64,000 bases of DNA from Dehalococcoidia bacterium (GTDB taxonomy: Bacteria > Chloroflexota > Dehalococcoidia > Lucifugimonadales > SHYT01). Below, in pieces: positions 47,444 through 56,622 of the stretch (the stretch's first letter is position 1; the number at the start of each line of letters is the position of its first letter). A program made the translations under genes and the position numbers. The notes below the pieces were generated by a model, which did not search any database, was not told the origin of the DNA, and saw nothing but the letters and a program-made list of their open reading frames with translations. The stretch lies in assembly GCA_009692665.1 (NCBI GenBank), contig SHYT01000004.1, forward strand, positions 1 to 64,000, given 5' to 3'.

Positions 47444-48051
47444 TTTCCCGCGGGCCCTGGGCCCACAGGCGCTTGCCCCAAGTTGATTGGGGCAGGAGCA
47501 GGTTGCTGCTGGTTCTGCTGCGGGCGGAAAAAGCCGCGGGCACGGCGCATGGCCTGGAACTCCCGGCGGTTGGGGGTAGGTGCGGTGCGCATGGCTTGGG
47601 GCTTCAAAAGGCGCATCATTTCGCCTTCAATGACCTCGTAGTCCACACGCGGGAGGATGTGCAGCTCACCTTGAAGGGCCAGTGGCCACATCTCCGGAGG
47701 CCATCGCTTGATGTACTCCAAGCGTGGCGCTATAAGGGCCGCATCAAGCTCCTGCCCTTCCGGCATGACCCAATCGCCCTTAAGGCGCACCCGATGGGGG
47801 AATACCTCCTGCGGGTGGACGCTGGTCCAGATAGGCGACTTGTCTTCAAGCGCATTGGAGACAACTGAGGTGGCGGCGGCGAATAGGCGCTGGTCCTTGA
47901 TGTAGAACAGCAGACGGTCCCCATTGACCATCCGCTCTACCTTCTTGCGCTGCTTGGACGTGAAGCCCTGGACTGTAACGCCAAGGTTTTTGGTGGCTTG
48001 CCAGTTCTCCGGCGTAATGGTAACCATCCAGTGGTTCAAGACTGCCTCCAC
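47398..48051 (-). CDS. EVE-domain-like protein with Pro/Gln/Ala-rich tail
   Basis: NHWMVTITPENWQATKNLGVTVQGFTSKQRKKVERMVNGDRLLFYIKDQRLFAAATSVVSNAL. Confidence 0.7.
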   Translation of the reverse strand: MEAVLNHWMVTITPENWQATKNLGVTVQGFTSKQRKKVERMVNGDRLLFYIKDQRLFAAATSVVSNALEDKSPIWTSVHPQEVFPHRVRLKGDWVMPEGQELDAALIAPRLEYIKRWPPEMWPLALQGELHILPRVDYEVIEGEMMRLLKPQAMRTAPTPNRREFQAMRRARGFFRPQQNQQQPAPAPINLGQAPVGPGPAGNQAPAAGTGIASNSS

Positions 48052-48242
48052 GGGGATATGAGAGACCCTGATGAGGGCCGCTCACTTCTAAAGTGATAGC
48101 TTTCCGTAGGAAATCGACGATATATTTCCTCAGATTTACTGTACCACAAGGCTGCTCATGCACGCCGGGACGGGACTGTAGATGTTGCGAAGCAGCAGAC
48201 GCGCCACAGCCTGCTTCGCCTTAGCCCAAATACCGGGTGAGG

Positions 48243-48737
48243 CTAATGCTTGGCGGCGGACTTGTCGGTGAGCTCAAGCTGACGGAGCAGGTTGACCATC
48301 TGGATGGCGGCGATAGTGACGTTATAGCCGGTGTTGCCCACCTTGCCGCCAGAGCGCTCTAAGGCCTGCTGCAGATCATTGGTGGTGAGGACGCCTAGCA
48401 TGACAGGAAGGTGGAATTCACGAGAAACTGCGTTGATGCCATCTGTGGCGACACGCGAGATGTGCTCAAAGTGGGCGGTCTCGCCGCGGATAATAGCGCC
48501 AAGACAGACGATGGCGTCGTAATGGCCGGAGCGGGCGATCTCCTGTGCGGTAAGCGGCAGCTCAAAGGACCCGGGCACCCAGGCGACGAGCGTGTCCCGC
48601 TCCTTTACATGTGTTTCCTTGAGCGCCTCTTTTGCGCCGCTGAGCAGCTTGCCAACAATGTGGTCATTGAAGCGGGCGCAGACTATGGCGACGCGCAGGC
48701 CTTCGCCTCGTAGACTGCCTTCATGCTCTTGAGTCAT
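48243..48737 (-). CDS. ribH: 6,7-dimethyl-8-ribityllumazine synthase
   Basis: VAIVCARFNDHIVGKLLSGAKEAL...WVPGSFELPLTAQEIARSGHYDAIVCLGAIIRGETAHFEHIS. Confidence 0.96.
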   Translation of the reverse strand: MTQEHEGSLRGEGLRVAIVCARFNDHIVGKLLSGAKEALKETHVKERDTLVAWVPGSFELPLTAQEIARSGHYDAIVCLGAIIRGETAHFEHISRVATDGINAVSREFHLPVMLGVLTTNDLQQALERSGGKVGNTGYNVTIAAIQMVNLLRQLELTDKSAAKH

Positions 48738-48806
48738 GGCGCCTCCGATGCAGGCAGATTTGAGAGATACGGTATACGGGTTGGGCGCGGGGTGCAAGCT
48801 GAAGGG

Positions 48807-49094
48807 CTAGGCCTTCTCAATGGTAGCGGTGAGCTTGCAGCTTTGGAGGCGGTCGCGGTAGAGCTCTGCGGGTTCCAGCGGGCAGACGATGACGACGGCA
48901 CGGCCAGCGCTGTGTGCCTCCATCATGATCTCTTCGGCGCGCTGGGTGCTGAGCGAGGGGACGGACTTTACGAGCGAGGTGACCACGTGCGGCATGGAGT
49001 TTACGTCATCATTGTGGAGGATGACGTAATAACGCGGCACAAGCTTTTGCAACCGTTCGGTGATGTCGTGAGCGATAGGTGTGGGTATGGTCAC
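48807..49094 (-). CDS. clpS: ATP-dependent Clp protease adaptor ClpS
   Basis: YYVILHNDDVNSMPHVVTSLVKSVPSLSTQRAEEIMMEAHSAGRAVVIVCPLEPAELYRDRLQSCKLTATIE. Confidence 0.92.
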   Translation of the reverse strand: MTIPTPIAHDITERLQKLVPRYYVILHNDDVNSMPHVVTSLVKSVPSLSTQRAEEIMMEAHSAGRAVVIVCPLEPAELYRDRLQSCKLTATIEKA

Positions 49095-49109
49095 GGGCTG
49101 TAGTCGCCT

Positions 49110-50354
49110 TTAGCCCTTGCCCTTGCGCGGGGAGGGGTGTTGTTCCGCGTCGCTGAGCATATGGCCCATGCGCTCTTGCTTCGTGCGCATGTACTTTTCG
49201 CGCTCCTTGTGCGCCGGCGCGATGATAGGTACGCGCTCAACTAGTTCCAGGCCGTATGCCTCCAAACCAACCACCTTCTTGGGGTTGTTAGTGAGGAGGC
49301 GCATGTTCTTAATGCCAATGTCCGTGAGGATTTGTGCGCCAAGCCCGTAGTGGCGGAGGTCCGCGGCAAAGCCCAGTTGCTGGTTAGCATCCACGGTATC
49401 CATGCCGGTGTCTTGCAGAGCGTAGGCACGGATCTTGTTATGCAAGCCGATGCCGCGGCCTTCTTGCCGCATATAGAGAAGTACGCCACGCCCTTCCGCA
49501 GCGATCATGCGCATGGCTAAGTCAAGTTGCTGACCGCAGTCGCAGCGGACGCTGCCCAGCACGTCGCCGGTCAGACATTCGCTGTGGACGCGCACCAGGA
49601 CGGGCTTGCCGTCACTAATATTGCCAAGGGTAAGCGCTAGGTGCTCAAATGGTTGAAGCAAGGTGCGGTACACGTGGGCTTGGAAGAGGCCGTATGGTGT
49701 TTGCATGGAAGCTTGAGAGACCTTCTGCACCAGCTTCTCATGCTGTGCGCGGTAGGCAATGAGCTGGGCGATGCTGACGATTTTCAGGTCATGCTCTTTG
49801 GCGAACTTCTCAAGCTGCGGGAGGCGGGACATGGTACCGTCAGGGCTCATGATCTCGCAGATGACGCCCGCGGGGTAGAAGCCTGCCATGCGGACAAAGT
49901 CGATGATGGCCTCGGTGTGGCCGGCGCGCACGAGCACGCCGCCCTCCGCATAGCGTAGCGGAAACATGTGACCTGGTCGCCCGAAGTCTTCGGGCTTGGC
50001 CCTAATTTCGTGGGGGTTGCCCAGCGCGCGAATGGTAGCGGCACGATCTTGGGCAGAGATGCCAGTGGTTGTGCCAACTTTGTAGTCCACAGATACGGTG
50101 AAGTTAGTGCCATGGCTGGTGGTGTTGTCCGTTACCATCATGGGAATTTCTAACTCTTGAAGCCGCTCACTGGTCAGGGAGATGCACATGAGGCCACGGG
50201 CATACTGGGCCATGAAATTCACATGCTCGGGTGTGACCACTTCCGCTGCAACGCAGAGATCGCCCTCGTTCTCGCGGTTTTCATCATCGACGATGATGAC
50301 AAACTTCCCCTTTTTGAGCTCTGCAACTGCTTCTTCAATGCTTACTAGCGCCAT
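49110..50354 (-). CDS. ribBA: Bifunctional DHBP synthase / GTP cyclohydrolase II
   Basis: [20 protein letters not shown]...[24 protein letters not shown]...[31 protein letters not shown]. Confidence 0.96.
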   Translation of the reverse strand: MALVSIEEAVAELKKGKFVIIVDDENRENEGDLCVAAEVVTPEHVNFMAQYARGLMCISLTSERLQELEIPMMVTDNTTSHGTNFTVSVDYKVGTTTGISAQDRAATIRALGNPHEIRAKPEDFGRPGHMFPLRYAEGGVLVRAGHTEAIIDFVRMAGFYPAGVICEIMSPDGTMSRLPQLEKFAKEHDLKIVSIAQLIAYRAQHEKLVQKVSQASMQTPYGLFQAHVYRTLLQPFEHLALTLGNISDGKPVLVRVHSECLTGDVLGSVRCDCGQQLDLAMRMIAAEGRGVLLYMRQEGRGIGLHNKIRAYALQDTGMDTVDANQQLGFAADLRHYGLGAQILTDIGIKNMRLLTNNPKKVVGLEAYGLELVERVPIIAPAHKEREKYMRTKQERMGHMLSDAEQHPSPRKGKG

Positions 50355-50370
50355 GTTGTTCTCCTGCACA

Positions 50371-50997
50371 CTACCGTGCAGCCTTGTGTTTTGCGCTGGC
50401 TTTCCGCGAGGTCCGCGGGGCGGACCTTTGAGCCAGCCGCTCAACGTACTTGGCCAAAATGTCAACTTCCAGGTTCACCGGAGCGCCCGGCTTGTAGGCG
50501 CCAAGGGTCGTGTGCCGATATGTATATGGTATCACAGCGACGCTGAAACGATTGGCGTTTTCGCTCACTATGGTCAGGCTGATGCCGTCTATGGCGATGA
50601 ACCCTTTCTCGACGATATACCGTGAAATGGAACTTGGCGCCTGGAACGTGACGATGTTTGATTCACGCTCCGGCTTGATAGAAAGCAGCTTGCCGACGCC
50701 GTCCACGTGTCCCTCGACCAAGTGGCCGCCCAAGCGGCCTCCGTAGGCAAGGGGCCGCTCCAGGTTTACGACGCGACCCGGCTTAAGGAAGTCTAGGTTG
50801 CTGCGGCGCTGGGTTTCCGGCGTGACGTCTACGGTGAACTGCCTGCCCTTGAGAGAGGTGAGGGTGAGGCAGACGCCGTTCATGGCGATGCTATCGCCGA
50901 GCTTGGCGCCCTTCAGTGTCACGTTCCCTTCAATGGTGAAGACGGGAACATTGATGCTGACGACCTTGCCCAGTTCTTCCACGATGCCGGTGAACAT
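50371..50997 (-). CDS. ribE: Riboflavin synthase alpha subunit
   Basis: [18 protein letters not shown]...[69 protein letters not shown]. Confidence 0.96.
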   Translation of the reverse strand: MFTGIVEELGKVVSINVPVFTIEGNVTLKGAKLGDSIAMNGVCLTLTSLKGRQFTVDVTPETQRRSNLDFLKPGRVVNLERPLAYGGRLGGHLVEGHVDGVGKLLSIKPERESNIVTFQAPSSISRYIVEKGFIAIDGISLTIVSENANRFSVAVIPYTYRHTTLGAYKPGAPVNLEVDILAKYVERLAQRSAPRTSRKASAKHKAAR

Positions 50998-51001
50998 GAC
51001 C

Positions 51002-52144
51002 CTATCCTTTTTGCCAGGTGCTCTTTCGAGGGTAGCCCACTATTAAGATGTCATTTCCCACGCGTTCGGAGCGGACGCGCTCTAGGGTGACGGCGCTGGC
51101 GAGAGACGGGATGCCCGCGCCCTCGACGGGAGTGGGGGCTTCGCGGCCACCGACGATGCACGGGGCGATGTAGGTGTAGACCTTGTCCACCAGGTCTAGG
51201 GCGAAGAGCGAGGAGAGCAGCGTGCCGCCACCTTCCACGAGCACCGACGTGACCTGGCGCTTGCCCAACTGCTGGAGCAGGCTTCTCAGGTCAACTGAGC
51301 CGTTCTGGGCCGGGACTTCAAGCACCTCGGCACGGGCCTGGATGAGGGCGGCTTTCTTCACGGGGGACGCGTTGGCAACGGCTACGAGGGTCTTGCCGGG
51401 TTCCTTGAGCATGCGTGCGGTCAAGGGCAAGTTACCCTGAGTGTCTACTACCACGCGCAGGGGCTGCTTGGGAAGTGGCTTGTCCGCGGCGTCTCGGGCG
51501 GTGAGCTGCGGGTTGTCACGGACGGCGGTGTTGATGCCGACCAAGATGGCGTCGCAGGCGAGGCGCAGGGTGTGGACCTGGGCGCGGGCTTCTTCGCCGG
51601 TGATCCAGCGGGAGTCGCCGGTGACGGTGGCGATTTTGCCGTCCAGGGTCATGGCGTATTTGACCACGACCAGCGGCAGGTCGGTGGTGATCCAGTGGGA
51701 GTGGGCCTCGATGAGCTCCGTGGCTTCGTCGGTTTCATCTGGGGCGGCCATGACCACGCGGATGCCTGCGGCTTCCAGCTGGGCTTTGCCCTGCCCGGCA
51801 ACACGCGGGTTGGGGTCGAGGGTGGCGATGTGCACTTCGGCGACGCCGGCGGCGATGATGGCCTGGGTGCACGGTGACGTGCGGCCCTGGAAGTTGTGTG
51901 GCTCCAGGGTAACGTAGAGCGTTGCGCCTTTGGCGGCGTCACCGGCCTGGCGGAGCGCCACCACTTCGGCGTGGGAGCCTCCGGGCGGCTGCGTGGCGCC
52001 TTCGCCGATGACGCGGTCGCCTTTGACGAGCACGGCGCCGACGGGAGGGTTGGGGCTGGTGGAGCCGACGACCCCTTTCGCCAGAGTTAAGGCCCGCTTC
52101 ATGTAGTCCATGAGCGGCCCGGGGTTACTTTTTGCCGAAGTCAC
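51002..52144 (-). CDS. ribD: Bifunctional pyrimidine deaminase/reductase RibD
   Basis: STSPNPPVGAVLVKGDRVIGEGATQPPGGSHAEVVAL...TLYVTLEPHNFQGRTSPCTQAII; start could be 52111. Confidence 0.94.
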   Translation of the reverse strand: MTSAKSNPGPLMDYMKRALTLAKGVVGSTSPNPPVGAVLVKGDRVIGEGATQPPGGSHAEVVALRQAGDAAKGATLYVTLEPHNFQGRTSPCTQAIIAAGVAEVHIATLDPNPRVAGQGKAQLEAAGIRVVMAAPDETDEATELIEAHSHWITTDLPLVVVKYAMTLDGKIATVTGDSRWITGEEARAQVHTLRLACDAILVGINTAVRDNPQLTARDAADKPLPKQPLRVVVDTQGNLPLTARMLKEPGKTLVAVANASPVKKAALIQARAEVLEVPAQNGSVDLRSLLQQLGKRQVTSVLVEGGGTLLSSLFALDLVDKVYTYIAPCIVGGREAPTPVEGAGIPSLASAVTLERVRSERVGNDILIVGYPRKSTWQKG

Positions 52145-52694
52145 GGTAGGCTCTGCTGGCGGTTGGCTCTACCTGGCCCTGGTATTTGCTGCCGAGGGAT
52201 GCGGAGCCGTAGGGCCTATCGGCGGGGGTGGAGAGCTGCTGGTAGGAGACTTGGCCGATCTTCATGCCGCTGTAGAGGGTGATGGGCAATCGGGCGACGT
52301 TGCTGAGCTCCAGGGTGAGGTGGCCTTTCCAGCCGGGGTCTACGTAGCCGGCGGTGGAGTGGATCATGAGGCCGAGGCGGCCGAGGGAGCTTTTGCCTTC
52401 TAGGCGGGCGACGAGGTCATTGCCGAGCTCAAAGTATTCCTGTGTGGTGCCGAGGACGAACTCGCCGGGGTGCAGGATGAAGGGGGTGTCACCTTCGACT
52501 TTGATGAGCTCGGTGAGGTCGTCGATGGACTGGCGGACGTCTATGTAGGGTTTACGGGAGTTGCGGAAGACGCGGACGCTATCGCCCATGTGGACGTCCA
52601 CGCTGGCGGGCTGGACCATGTCCGGGTCCCAGGGCCGGATGACGATGCGCCCCTGGGCTACGGCTTCTTTGATGCTGCGGTCGCTTAAGACCAC
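52125..52694 (-). CDS. dcd: dCTP deaminase
   Basis: VVLSDRSIKEAVAQGRIVIRPWDPDMVQPASVDVHMGDSVRVF...GKSSLGRLGLMIHSTAGYVDPGWKGHLTLELSN; GTG start. Confidence 0.93.
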   Translation of the reverse strand: MVLSDRSIKEAVAQGRIVIRPWDPDMVQPASVDVHMGDSVRVFRNSRKPYIDVRQSIDDLTELIKVEGDTPFILHPGEFVLGTTQEYFELGNDLVARLEGKSSLGRLGLMIHSTAGYVDPGWKGHLTLELSNVARLPITLYSGMKIGQVSYQQLSTPADRPYGSASLGSKYQGQVEPTASRAYRDFGKK

Positions 52695-52782
52695 GGTGGC
52701 GCTCCTACTTATGACTGAGTGTATTGTACTGTGGCCGGCGCGGACTCTGCACGGTAGGGGTGGTTTGCAGCTGTCTTCGGTT

Positions 52783-52883
52783 GACGGATTCCGGCGAGGC
52801 TTGCGTTGAGACGTTACGAGGGTGTGCGTATTGTGTCGCAAGTGGGTCGCATAGGACCACATGGGGAGGTGCGACAGGATGCT
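52783..52883 (-). repeat. ~100 bp dispersed leader repeat, copy B
   Basis: On - strand AGCATCCTG...TTGCGACACAATACGCACAC...GGAATCCGTC; core at 52822-52841. Confidence 0.75.
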
Positions 52884-53175
52884 GCTTTCTCGCGCATCGA
52901 GCATTGCAGGCGTCAGTCAGGTAAGGGATTTTTCGAGGCGTATACATGGGGCGTATGCGCCTCTTCTTTTGGGACGCTTCCATGTGGCTGAGGACTGTCC
53001 GAGGGAGGGGCCATTGGTGTAGTTGTGTAGCCGGTGTCGCCAAAGGGCTGTGACTGCTTGGGACATGATGGAGTGGCGAAACACGGCTGCATCTTTCCGA
53101 GAAGGAATCAGCATGGAGGGATTTGCCTGTGTGTATTGGTTGCGCATACGGGAGGCGTATATTCGGGCCAGCGTG

Positions 53176-53832
53176 CTAGCGGGAGACGGGCCAGGTCAGC
53201 TCCGGGCTGTCGCCTACGAGCGGTGCTACCTCGTAGGCCTCCATGTCGTCGGAGGGGTAGGGAGCCAGCAGGTGTTTGATGGCTTCCGGGGTGGTGAGCG
53301 TATGATCGAGCCACAGGGCTTCAGCGGCGCGCGGGATGATGACGGGCATGCGGTGGTGGACGGACTTCATGAGCTCGTTTGACGTGGTAGTGATGATGGT
53401 GCAAGAGTAAACCTCTGCGTCTTTTAGGCCGGCGTAGTTGGTCCAGAGGCCCGCGAATGCGAAGAGCTCGCCGCTTTTGAGTCGCACGACAAACGGCCGG
53501 GTGCCGCCCTGCGCGCTGGGCCATTCGTAGAAACCTGTTGCAGGGATGAGACATCGGCGGCGCCTGAGCAGGGGGCTGAACAGGGACGACGATGGGACGC
53601 GTTCAGCGGTGGCGTTGAAGAGGGAGTTTTTCTTTGTTTTGGTCCAGGGTGTTTCCAGCCACCAGCGCATGGGGCGGAGGATGCGGCCGCCGTCCTGTTC
53701 AAGCACGACTGGTACATCAGACGTTGGCTTGATGTTGTACGCGGGTTGTGGCGCGTAGCCAGAAAGGGCGCGCGCCGCAAAGCGCTCCAGAATTTCGTTG
53801 CACCCGCAGGTGCAGTAGTATCGTCCGCACAT
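53176..53832 (-). CDS. SRAP-domain protein (YedK/HMCES-like)
   Basis: MCGRYYCTCGCNEILERFA...YNIKPTSDVPVV...RPMRWWLETPW...FNATAERV...RRCLIPATGFYEW...SVHHRMPVI. Confidence 0.92.
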   Translation of the reverse strand: MCGRYYCTCGCNEILERFAARALSGYAPQPAYNIKPTSDVPVVLEQDGGRILRPMRWWLETPWTKTKKNSLFNATAERVPSSSLFSPLLRRRRCLIPATGFYEWPSAQGGTRPFVVRLKSGELFAFAGLWTNYAGLKDAEVYSCTIITTTSNELMKSVHHRMPVIIPRAAEALWLDHTLTTPEAIKHLLAPYPSDDMEAYEVAPLVGDSPELTWPVSR

Positions 53833-53871
53833 TGGTTTACAGCGTCGTGCCGGAGTGGAACTGGCGCCTCA

Positions 53872-54135
53872 CTAGGCGGCGACCCGCGGCTTGCGTATCT
53901 TGTGGTACACCGCTAGCAGGACGGTGCTGCCGACTACGGCCAGCAGTACCGCAAGGAAGCTCATGCGGTCGATGCCGCCCGTCCCGAGGACCCAACCGAG
54001 CAGGCCGCCGACAAACGCACCGGCGAGGCTCGCCAGGAGATTGCTAAAGGTGCTCACGTGATTACTGCCGGGCGAGAAAAACTTAGCCATGAGCCCCATT
54101 GCCACTCCAACAATGACCCAACTCAGGATTCCCAT
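53872..54135 (-). CDS. GlsB/YeaQ/YmgE-family stress-response membrane protein
   Basis: MGILSWVIVGVAMGLMAKFFSPGSNHVSTFSNLLASLAGAFVGGLLGWVLG. Confidence 0.8.
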   Translation of the reverse strand: MGILSWVIVGVAMGLMAKFFSPGSNHVSTFSNLLASLAGAFVGGLLGWVLGTGGIDRMSFLAVLLAVVGSTVLLAVYHKIRKPRVAA

Positions 54136-54356
54136 GCGCCACCTCTCTCATTTCCATCTTGGGTTGACTTGGTCCGGTCGTCAGTGCTGGGAAACAGGTA
54201 TCCAGCATGCACCCCTACGGTGCTGGCGGATGCTGCGGGAAGGAAACGGGAGTCTGGGGTGATTGGTCAGGGGCTGGCTGCGCTGGTGAAGGGAACCGCC
54301 AGGAAAAATAGTATACCACGAACGCGCACTTATCGTGGTGTTATCATCACTATACG

Positions 54357-54479
54357 TTGCTCAATTTGGTCGGCGAAGCTTGGATTCACATGTTTTTTGG
54401 CGCAGCGGTTGAAGTTTCTCTCCTTCTGCTCATTATTCGATTTGCCTGGAAATGGCCAAACGAGGTTGACCAAAACTGA
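54357..54479 (+). CDS. Putative 40 aa single-TM protein
   Basis: LLNLVGEAWIHMFFGAAVEVSLLLLIIRFAWKWPNEVDQN*, TTG start, not in ORF track. Confidence 0.3.
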   Translation: MLNLVGEAWIHMFFGAAVEVSLLLLIIRFAWKWPNEVDQN

Positions 54480-54523
54480 CATTAGCAATCGCTGACATTT
54501 TTAGCCATAAATCAAGTATATGA

Positions 54524-54568
54524 TGGTGCGCGCGAAGGGATTCGAACCCCTGACCCGGTGATTAAGAG
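54524..54568 (-). other. 3' half of a tRNA-Lys(CTT) gene (tRNA relic, possible attachment-site remnant)
   Basis: - strand CTCTTAATCACCGGGTCAGGGGTTCGAATCCCTTCGCGCGCACCA: anticodon loop, T-arm, 3' acceptor, CCA; no 5' half. Confidence 0.7.
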
Positions 54569-54984
54569 ATGTTCCAACACCTGGCGTTCTACAGTGGTTG
54601 GCCGGTAGGTGTGAACGCCTACTCGGTGCTGAAGCAGGTGCTTGAGGAGCATGGCAGGGCTGGCTCCTAAACGGGGAGACGCGCCAGCAGGTTATCAATG
54701 GCAGGCGCATAGGCGGCTTCCGTACGAAATATCCTAGACATGGACGAAACAGCGACTTGACCTGAGTGCCCTGCGCCAGTACAGTGCGGGTGGCTTGAAG
54801 GCGGTGCGAAATGCTACGCTAAGCTTGACGCGTAGCGGGGGAAGCGCTGGCCGTGTGAGTCAGGTGTCGTGCGGAAGACATTCGTTAGGAAACGTTCTAA
54901 AGGAGCCTGGTAGGCCGCATATTCTTATGGCACCTTACACTGAGCGCGGCAGAGAACGGAAATAACTAGAGGAGGAGGCTACCT

Positions 54985-55971
54985 ATGGCAACTGTGAACT
55001 CGGTACTCGGACCCCTGGACACGGGACAAATTGGATTCACGCTGAGCCATGAGCATGTACTGGTCAGTTCCGCGGGCGTCCCCGCACTCTTTCCTGAGTT
55101 TCTGGAACTACCCAGGAGGAAAGAAGATATTGTAAAGGCCCTGACCGGAGCCTATGCGGAAGGTGTCCGGACGATCATTGACTGCTCCACGATTGACCTT
55201 GGGCGGGATGTTCCTCTCATGGTGGAGGTTTCCAAGCGCAGCAGGGTACAAATCATTGCTTGCACGGGCGTGTGGACGCAGATCCCACGGGCTTTCAATC
55301 AGGCCACGGTGGACCAGTTTGCTGCGATGTTCACCCGGGAGATTCAAGTGGGAATGCAGGGAACGAACGTGAAGGCCGGCGCGATTAAGGTGGCCAACGA
55401 TGAGCCGCACTTCCGACCTGAAGAGATCAATATTTTGCGGGGAGCGGCGCGCGCTGCGAAGGCGACTGGCGTGCCGATTACCACGCACTCGGGCCACTCC
55501 TGGATTGTGGAGAAGGTAGGACCGATGCAGGTGCAGATCTTTGAAGAAGAAGGGCTGAACCTGAACCAGGTGTACATTGGGCACAGCGACAGCACGAAGA
55601 ACATGGAGTACTTGACGTGGCTGGCCAAGAAGGGTGTGTGGCTTGGTATGGACACCCTGAAGGGCGGGGCCGCCCGGCCCGGGACGGATGGCAACCCTGG
55701 CAATCCGGACTGGGAAGAGAGGACGGTGATTCTGAAAAAGCTGATGGACGCCGGCTTTACCAACCGGCTCATGCTGGGGCATGACTGGTCAACTTTTTCC
55801 ACCAACGCGCAGGGAGAGCGGGACGTCCAGAAGCAGAAGAACAACCCGGACGGGTACCTGTTTATCACGCGCAAGGTGCTGCCTAGGCTGAAGCAGCTTG
55901 GCGCCACGGACAAGGACATTCACACGGTCATGGTGGACAACCCGCGCCGCTTCTTTGAAAACAAGAAGTAA
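54985..55971 (+). CDS. Phosphotriesterase-family metal-dependent hydrolase
   Basis: IGFTLSHEHVLVSS...VKAGAIKVANDE...PITTHSGHSW...YIGHSDSTKNMEYLTWLAKKGVWLGMDTL...LMLGHDWSTF. Confidence 0.9.
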   Translation: MATVNSVLGPLDTGQIGFTLSHEHVLVSSAGVPALFPEFLELPRRKEDIVKALTGAYAEGVRTIIDCSTIDLGRDVPLMVEVSKRSRVQIIACTGVWTQIPRAFNQATVDQFAAMFTREIQVGMQGTNVKAGAIKVANDEPHFRPEEINILRGAARAAKATGVPITTHSGHSWIVEKVGPMQVQIFEEEGLNLNQVYIGHSDSTKNMEYLTWLAKKGVWLGMDTLKGGAARPGTDGNPGNPDWEERTVILKKLMDAGFTNRLMLGHDWSTFSTNAQGERDVQKQKNNPDGYLFITRKVLPRLKQLGATDKDIHTVMVDNPRRFFENKK

Positions 55972-55988
55972 GTAAGCAGGAAGCGCAG

Positions 55989-56030
55989 AAGAACTCCCTC
56001 GAGAGCGGCAAGCTTCGCGAGGGAGTTCTT
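55989..56030 (+). terminator. Terminator-like hairpin
   Basis: AAGAACTCCCTCG...CGAGGGAGTTCTT. Confidence 0.75.
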
Positions 56031-56068
56031 CCTTAACTTTTAGTAGTTATTCATCTAAGTTCAGTTAG

Positions 56069-56332
56069 TTGGCAGGGATATGCTTCCGCCCTCTTTTCGC
56101 ATGGGCTATTTTGGCCCCGTGTATCCCTGAAACAGGGGTCGGCAAGACCAACGCTACCCTTCTAGCCCTTAGGCCCATGAAGGGGGTAAAAGCCGCTGAT
56201 GTGGTGACCGGACCATATGACATCATTGCCGTAGCGGAGATGGCGGATCTTAACGCTATCGGAGACCTTGTCACCGGCGGCGTGCAGCACATTCCAGGTG
56301 TGTATCGGACATTGACCTGCGTCGTACTTTGA
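56069..56332 (+). CDS. Lrp/AsnC ligand-binding (RAM) domain protein; start uncertain
   Basis: MKGVKAADVVTGPYDIIAVAEMADLNAIGDLVTGGVQHIPGVYRTLTCVVL. Confidence 0.75.
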   Translation: MAGICFRPLFAWAILAPCIPETGVGKTNATLLALRPMKGVKAADVVTGPYDIIAVAEMADLNAIGDLVTGGVQHIPGVYRTLTCVVL

Positions 56333-56622
56333 ATCCGTAGCAACCTGCTGGGGCATGGAGGCTGTTCCCTCAAGGACGAGCCCTGTGCTCTGACACAACA
56401 GGGCTCCAACGCAAGTCGGGGCCCCTGTTTCTATTCCTAGCCACGGCCTTTCTCCGCACCTTGTTCCTGACATACTTGTCAGAGCAGTCCCATTCATCGC
56501 GGAACGCGGCCGTCGGGAGGCGAATGTAGGAATACTATTTTTGTTGGATGATTGTGCGGCATTAGCACGCCCACCTCTGAACCTGCACTTTTACTTGAAG
56601 TGATACGATAGGCGCGGTTTGT

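Noticed and set aside
52695-53160. FMN riboswitch upstream of the rib cluster
   Set aside because: I could not see the conserved FMN-aptamer segments (AGGG..GAAAUUCCC..ACCGGCGGU-like) here.
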